DNA of 64,000 nt from Molossus alvarezi (lineage: Eukaryota; Chordata; Mammalia; Chiroptera; Molossidae), in NCBI GenBank assembly GCA_037176705.1, contig CM073891.1:93082327-93146326 (forward strand), read 5' to 3'. Positions 57,821-64,000 of this stretch are shown one piece after another. Numbering within the stretch: the stretch's first letter is position 1; each line of letters starts with the position of its first letter. The notes beneath the pieces were generated by a model. The model saw only the letters and a program-made list of their open reading frames with translations. It did no database searches and was not told where the DNA came from. The translations under genes and the position numbers were made by a program.

Positions 57821-58170
57821 AAAAAATGAATAAGGAAGGTGAAAAGATAAAATTGTAAGTTTTACTTTTTTTTATGTTTACTTGATCTAATAGATAACAG
57901 TTAAGACCACAGAGAAGCACACAGAGATTGAAAAGAGTAATTGATAATAATAGAGACTGATAGCCAATTTACACATAATAGGTGTCCCTACAGACAAAGA
58001 AAAAGATTTCAAAGGTACAATTAGATAAAATTTTTCTGAACTCACATTTAAAAAATTGAAAGAATACAACATATCCAAAGAAAAAGCTGGTACTGTCAAA
58101 TCAAACTAAAGTAAAAATTAATAGAGATAGGGAGCTTCTGATATTTTTTTCTAAAAAACTTGGATATCTA

Positions 58171-58453
58171 GCCCTGGCCAGTTTGGCTCAGCGGTTAGAG
58201 CTTCGGCCTGTGGTCCAGAGAGACCCGGGTTCAGTTCCTGCTAAGGCACGTACCTCGGTTGCAGTTTGTCTCCGGCCCTGGTTGGGTCGTGCGGGTAGCA
58301 GCCACTCGATGTGTCCCTTTCACATCGATATTTCTCTCTCTCTCTCTCTCACTCTCTTCTCTTCCTGTCTCTCCCTCCCACTCTATCTGAACAAAAATGT
58401 CCTCGGGTGAGGATAAAAAATAAAAAAATCCCCACTTATTAAAAAAAAACAAC
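58171..58453 (+). mobile_element. Ves-type SINE, type B, full length
   Basis: GCCCTGGCCAGTTTGGCTCAG head, B box GGGTTCAGTTCC, 'cggttgcagtttgtctccgg', expanded CT body, 'atgtcctcgggtgaggataa', long A-rich tail. Exact duplication AACTTGGATATCTA at 58157-58170 and 58454-58467. Confidence 0.97.
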
Positions 58454-58789
58454 AACTTGGATATCTAGACAAAGATATTAAACCATCAAAGGAGAAAATC
58501 ATATTTTTGTGAAGAAATGGAAAATGATAGGATAATTATTATGATGTCCTCAAGGAAAGACAATATGAGACATTCAGAATCTGATATAATGGCAATAAGG
58601 AAAAGGTTAACAGACAATATTTTTACTCATTTAAGATGTCATGAAATATAGTAATCATAAATCCTTCTTGAAAAGATCTTTGAGGGAACAAACCAGGAAA
58701 ATTTTAGATGAATGGAAAGCTGTGCCAAAGAACTAATAGTGAACACTGAATTCATTTAGATATGGGGTTAAAACTAAATATCAGTGGGA

Positions 58790-58840
<51 letters not shown>
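58790..58840. repeat. (TA)n(CA)n compound microsatellite
   Basis: About 9 TA units followed by about 15 CA units. Confidence 0.96.
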
Positions 58841-58842
<2 letters not shown>

Positions 58843-60814
58843 TATAGACAGAAGATAAGATTCTATAATTTATAAATTTATAACATTTTATAGTTTATAC
58901 TCTAAAATTATAGGAAGGGTAAAAAGAGATGACGTGTAAGAAGAGTAAAAATATGACATTTAGAATTGGTAAGTTTATATTATAAATATAAATAGTATTA
59001 TAAATATAAAGGAAACCTCTACTGAAAATGTAACAGCCTCAGAATGTAACAAATTAGTCTCAGAAAGGGGAAAAGAGAGGTGGAAGGGAGTGGAAGTATA
59101 CTAATTATGCCATTACATAGAGTGAAGAATCAATGCATATTCTTGAAAAATAACATTTGTATACTGTAATATTACTGTTATAAAGTTATCTACAAAAAGG
59201 ACAAGCAAATTTTCTGAAAGATCACATAAACACAAGCACCACCTTATAGTAAAAAGAAAAAAGGAGAAGAAAGTGAGGAAGAAAAACGAGAGAAAAATAA
59301 CAAAACCAAAAATCATAAACATAAAAAAGGATAACAAAAAGAAAGGTAATACTTAGGCCAAATGTATCTACAATAAAAATAAAGAAATTAGGCAAATTCA
59401 GTATCATAGTATGTAAATGCCTAAAATTAGTGTGGCTCACACAGCAAAGCCAAGTTATGTGTTTATGAAACACAGGGTATCACAGCATGTGTACATGAAC
59501 ACTGTGATGCCATTCTGTAAATGTAAAATAAAATAAAATATAAATTGTCAGGAAATCTCACAGGCAAAGAAGAGGCAAAGTATATTGGAACTTATCTTAT
59601 CTTCTTGCCATAATGTGGCAAGAAATCCATTTGGCCTGGATGCACCGTGGAAAGTGCTTCAGAAGACACTTGCTGTAACACTTTCATGCTTCTAGAGACA
59701 GGAGGGAAGGAACGAAGGGGAGCTTCCCCTCAAGGAATTGGTCTTATTTCAGGGGACATGCAGAGCTCTACCCTGACCCCATCTTGTTTGTCCAATCAGA
59801 CAAATTAGGTAGTAGGAAATGTAAATACATATTTTAATTCATATTAAACTAATTCAGATCTGCTGAGACAGAATCTTCCTTAGCTACCTAAATATGGGGG
59901 AATGAGCTTTCCGGGCATTTTGTTTTGTTTCCCTTAAAACATAACTAAAGAAAAATTTCTTAAAATCGTGAAAAGTCAAAGGATAGGCCTAAGGAATAAA
60001 TACTGGGGCAAGGTCAAAAACTGCAAACTTTGGTACAATACCAAGGTTCAACTTCAGGGCAAAACACATTAAGAAATAGTTTTAAAAGTTTATGTAGGAA
60101 AAAAACAATAATCCACAATAAATTCCTAACACTTATGTTCAAGTGTCCAAGAACATTCACAAAAATTTACTTCCTATTAAGGTATAAGTAGATAAGCAAT
60201 TAGTTTATCAAAATAGAAATAGTATAGCTGGCATTATGTTCTCATCATATAAAGAAAGTAGAAACTATTAACATAATTACAGATCCAAAGAAATGAACAA
60301 ACATCTGAAAACCTTACCATTGCAAATAATGAATAGCAGTGATGATGACAGTGGTGATTATAAACCCTAAGAATTACAAAATATTTAGAAACTTTTTGTC
60401 TCAGTTGAGTTTATGAATTTTATGTAAGGAACTATAGATAAAGCTCTCAAAAACTGCCTGTCATTTAGTAACTGCTCCATTGATGTTTGCTTTTCTCATA
60501 AATTGATGATGACATTGATGATTTTCATTATGAGTTGACCATCTAACATTAATTTTTGATTGGCAACTCTTTTTCAACTTTTCATCATTGTGAAGAATCA
60601 GAAGTATTTTGATAATTTTCCTAGAATCTCGAATGGGCCCCCAAACAGAAGCAGCCCCAAGGGGCCTGTTGTCAAACACCATCTGGGCTAAAACAAAGTG
60701 ATCGGCAGTAAGTTAAATTTTCCTCCTTCACTGCCTTTTATTTACCTAATCCAAACATTTTTCAGTGACACATATATATCATTTTATTTTATTTTATTAT
60801 CATTTTAGATATGT
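58841..60814. other. AT-rich unassigned DNA
   Basis: No gene recognised. Overlapping minus-strand frames (59113-59473) are Phe/Leu-rich products of an A-rich tract (59240-59345) and are not convincing. (TTTTA)n at about 60779-60799. Confidence 0.5.
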
Positions 60815-60900
60815 GTTTATACATTGAGTTCCATGAGGGCAATAACAGTTTATTTTTAATCTTTTTATCTTCAATCATTAACCCAGCATTTTTCAGTAAG
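60815..60900 (+). mobile_element. Possible L2 fragment
   Basis: 'acattgagttccatgagggc', 'aataacagtttatttttaat' and 'aacccagcatttttcag' resemble the L2 3' phrase order GTGAGCTCCTTGAGGGCAGG ... TCTTATTCATC ... CCCAGCGCC. Short and diverged. Confidence 0.35.
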
Positions 60901-62694
60901 AAGAAAAACTCTAACTTGAGAAAATCATTTGCCATTCATAAGAAGATGCTGACTTCTCCATATTTGCCCTTGTGGTATAGACTGCAAGGGAACCCCATGT
61001 GGGTGAAGTGAGGTAATAATTAGCATAGAAATCAACCAGAAGAGCACCTCTCTCCAGGCTCCAAGCTTACTCCCACCATAGTGTACGTACTGAGCCAGGA
61101 GGATTCAGAAGGCCAGACACCTTAAGTCTTTTCCTCACTCTGTCCATTTCACCTAGTGCAGTTCCAGCCACCGAACAAGGGCTTGGCAAATATTAATATG
61201 AACAAATGAAAAAAGGAATAAATTCTGACACTGATGTATGCATTCAAATTCTCATTCTCAATATGAGTTAGTGTGTCAATGACTCTTTCACATAAAAGGC
61301 TAACTTTCTAATTAACTCATCTTTGGAAATACATCTAACTAATAAACGGAATTAAACTCATAGATAAAATTAATTTTTTTATCCTCCTATATGTACTATG
61401 ACACCAACTTATGTGGTCGAGTCATCCCCCTACTTGAGATTGCTTCATAGTTCCCTAATGTCTTTACCCCTTGACCTGGCCCCAAAGGTCATCCTGTGAC
61501 AGGGCTCACTTCTCTGGCTTCTTTGTTTCCAGCACTCATCTGTAGTCCTTGCAACTGCTGAGCTCTCTGTTGTAATCGCTACAAATAGTTATAGAATAAA
61601 TGAATGAATAAATGAATGAATGAATGAATGAACAAATTGACTAGTAAGAATTTCAGTCTCTGTTTAAAATATAAAATCGATCATTCTGTAGGTTTTTAAC
61701 ATGCCTATGTCTTGAATTTAGCTTATTAACCATTTCATCTTGTATGAACCAACATAGAACTTCTTTTCCTTTAAGGTTAATATTGCAAACCCCAATTCTA
61801 ACTCATTATGTCACCATGCAATTAGCTTTCTTGTTCACAGCCTTACACTGTAAGTGATATTTCAATGCAATTACCAGGAAATGTGAGAGTAAGAGAGAAC
61901 CGTCTGATGGGGCAGCAGTGTGGAATAGAAGGAGTCCCTTGGGATTGTGACTGTGATGAACTCTCTTGGATGTTACTTAGCTCACTTTGCAAAGGACTTA
62001 ATTGTGTAACTTTTTTCAATGTTTTTAGAGCAGAAATCTGTGAATAATTAAGACACCAAAAATACCGAAACAGTACCATTTTGACTTAAACTTCCCATTT
62101 AGGAGTAGAAATTAGTTAATTTTGCAAAGCACTAAAATGCATTATGTGGCATTTGTTAAGATAAACACATTTAATTAAAGCTTGAAATACAGAATATTCT
62201 TAACTGCCATAAATTGAAGCAAGTTGTCTGCATTTCATTTTTATTGTGATAAAATACTCAGCAAGTGCCAATCTCATGGAGGTGAACTCAGGTTGTAGTG
62301 CAATGAACTTATTTTGGCTTGCTTAACTTTAATTGCTATTATAACTGTAAGAAAGAAATATAGTGTATATAGATGAGGCTAAAGAATATGTATTGGTTAA
62401 AGCTCAGGTTATAGAACCAAAAACATATCACTAAATATCTGAGTCCAGAATTAGATATGAATGAATGTGACTTTCTATATAATTGCTTAAACTTGATCTG
62501 AACATAACACTTATTAACTCTGAACAGCAAAACCTCACATATATTGCTTTTATCAAAGTATAGATTTTCTTCTACCCTGAATTTCTCTTACTTAGGTACT
62601 GGTAAAACTAACAGGCTATCTAAGCTGAGAATGACCAAAGCTGTTTTTTCTTGTTAGAGGAAGCAAGTAAACAAGTTTAAGTGATAATACTTTA
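60901..62694. other. Unassigned DNA with a GAAT microsatellite
   Basis: No gene recognised. (AATG)n of about 9 units at 61596-61634. Short frames at 61843-62079 have no known motif. Confidence 0.5.
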
Positions 62695-62699
62695 GTAGA

Positions 62700-62945
62700 A
62701 GCAGCAGCAGCTAAAGTTCATTAAGCATATATGTGACACTTTTCCAAGAATTGTATATGTACTAACTTATTTCTTCTATTATGTTATTCTCACAATAATC
62801 CTTTGAAGTATATATTATTATAATTCTTTTCAAGATAAAGAAACTGTCTCCTAATTTGCCCAGGGTCCTGTAGCCTTTAAGTAGGCTTCCAACACAGCAT
62901 GTCAGACTCAAGAGCCTGCTCTTTAACTACTAAACCGTAACTATA
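62700..62945 (+). mobile_element. MIR element, nearly complete
   Basis: Ordered matches: 'gttcattaagcatatatgtg', 'ttgtatatgtactaacttat', 'ttctcacaataatcctttga', 'ttcaagataaagaaactgt', 'aatttgcccagggtcctgta' and 'tcagactcaagagcctgctc'. This is the standard MIR progression. Confidence 0.87.
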
Positions 62946-64000
62946 ACAGTGTAGACGTGTTTACATTGACCATGAGAAGTTCATTTATTATAGGCAAGTT
63001 TATAAGAAAATGATTTGTAATCCAGGTGCTAATTCATTATTTGAAAATAAAACATATAACTCTTGCCAGCAAGTTTGGTAATCTGATCAGCACATGGTTT
63101 TTTCTGTTGGACATAAAACTCCAAATTAGGTTGAACCCTAATTGCTTTGTGAATATAGAATCAGAGCAAGTGAAATATTATTAAGGAACTGTCTATCACG
63201 TTTTACTAGTACGTATTATCAATAGGACCGTTACACTTGGAATATTTTAAAAGAAATAATACTGTCCATCTATTCATCTATGATTGTTTCTATCTGATAC
63301 TCTTTTTTCTAGGCATTGTAATATTTTACCCCTTACAATTATGCATTTATCAATTCTGATCTCTTTAAAATAAATAATTAAGGATATTTTTTATTTCCTT
63401 GTTTGAAAGTTTCCACTTCTGCAAACAGAATCTATGAATCATTTTATTAACAATATATTTAATATTATTATCCTTGACTCCATTTTTATAGAACAAAAAA
63501 AATAAAGTTATGCTTCTTAATAACTTAGTCAATATAACTTTCTAGATTCTGGATGAAATTCAGAAACTGTTGAATATGAAAAAATAGAGTAAAAGTTATC
63601 CTGAAACATGAAACTAAACAGCTGTTTGTCTGTTAAACATCTATTAATGACTCAGTCTCCAAACTTATCTCAAAAGTGAATTAACTGAAATTATAGAAAT
63701 GCAAAATTACAAGAAGAATCAAGTGTAGACAATTCTATTTAGTAGGATAAATAAAATAATGTAAAGAGCTTATTACAGCTCAAAATGTCATGCTAAACTC
63801 TGAATCCCAGGACACAGGAGAAACAACCAGAGAAGGGCTTAGTAGCAACAATAAGATTATCATTAATTTGTCTTCCTTCTAAATTTAGATATACTTTTCA
63901 GAAGCCTGTGGGCTTTCAGGAACACTTACTAATAATTCTAGCAATTACCTACAACAGTCCTCTCAATTATTACTTCTAGTCATTAACTTTAACATTTTAT
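62946..64000. other. AT-rich unassigned DNA
   Basis: No gene or repeat recognised up to the window end. Confidence 0.5.

Larger units (their letters stand above)
56827..58790 (+). mobile_element. HAL1/L1M-like ORF1 relic with three SINEs
   Basis: Phrases 'ttatcagaccaggattttaa', 'agaactgtgggacaattac', 'agaaatatttgaaaaaagt', 'aataggtgtccctacagac' and 'gatttcaaaggtacaatt' follow the ORF1 of old L1M/HAL1 elements in the right order. Interrupted by SINEs at 57413, 57589 and 58171. The 3' part (58480-58790) is assigned by continuity only. No open frame survives. Confidence 0.55.

Overview
This window is vertebrate nuclear DNA from a bat, very probably a member of Yangochiroptera. At least 24 tRNA-derived SINEs carry the Ves-type signature: a head like GGCTCAGTGGTT, a GGTTCGATTCC-type B box, a CGATGTTTCTCTCTC body and an ATCAATAAA or A-rich 3' end. 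Recent L1s, old L1M, MIR and MLT1 repeats show a placental-mammal background. I found no host protein-coding gene, no rRNA or functional tRNA gene and no CRISPR array. The longest open frames lie in L1 or in GC-rich repeat DNA. The window reads as an AT-rich intergenic or intronic desert, and its history is one of layered retrotransposition.

Layout. 1-13 kb: old L1M 3' ends with nested SINEs, plus long AT-rich unassigned DNA. 13-15 kb: a MIR, an L1 3' end and a SINE/L1 mosaic. 17-21 kb: an LTR-like block bounded by a 21-base direct repeat, an MLT1 LTR split by a younger solo LTR, and an old antisense L1M. 23-30.3 kb: a 7.1-kb minus-strand L1 insertion bounded by a 15-base target-site duplication. 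It carries a second partial L1 at its 3' end, a GC-rich 5'UTR, ORF1, and an ORF2 lacking its N-terminal end. 30.5-31.3 kb: a second LTR related to the one at 20 kb. 33-38 kb: an L1 with a 5' inversion and several SINEs. 42-46 kb: a MER5-type element, an antisense L1M hit by three SINEs (two at the same target) and a mariner MITE. 46-50 kb: mostly unassigned, with a small CpG-rich palindrome. 50.7-56.8 kb: a nearly complete plus-strand L1 with broken ORFs. 56.8-58.8 kb: a HAL1/L1M-like relic with three SINEs. 58.8-64 kb: mostly unassigned, with an L2-like scrap and a MIR.

The repeats act together only as a substrate history. L1 supplies reverse transcriptase and endonuclease; the SINEs, the A-rich tails and the target-site duplications are its products. 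Family names come from recognising consensus sequences by eye. Boundaries without a stated duplication are approximate.
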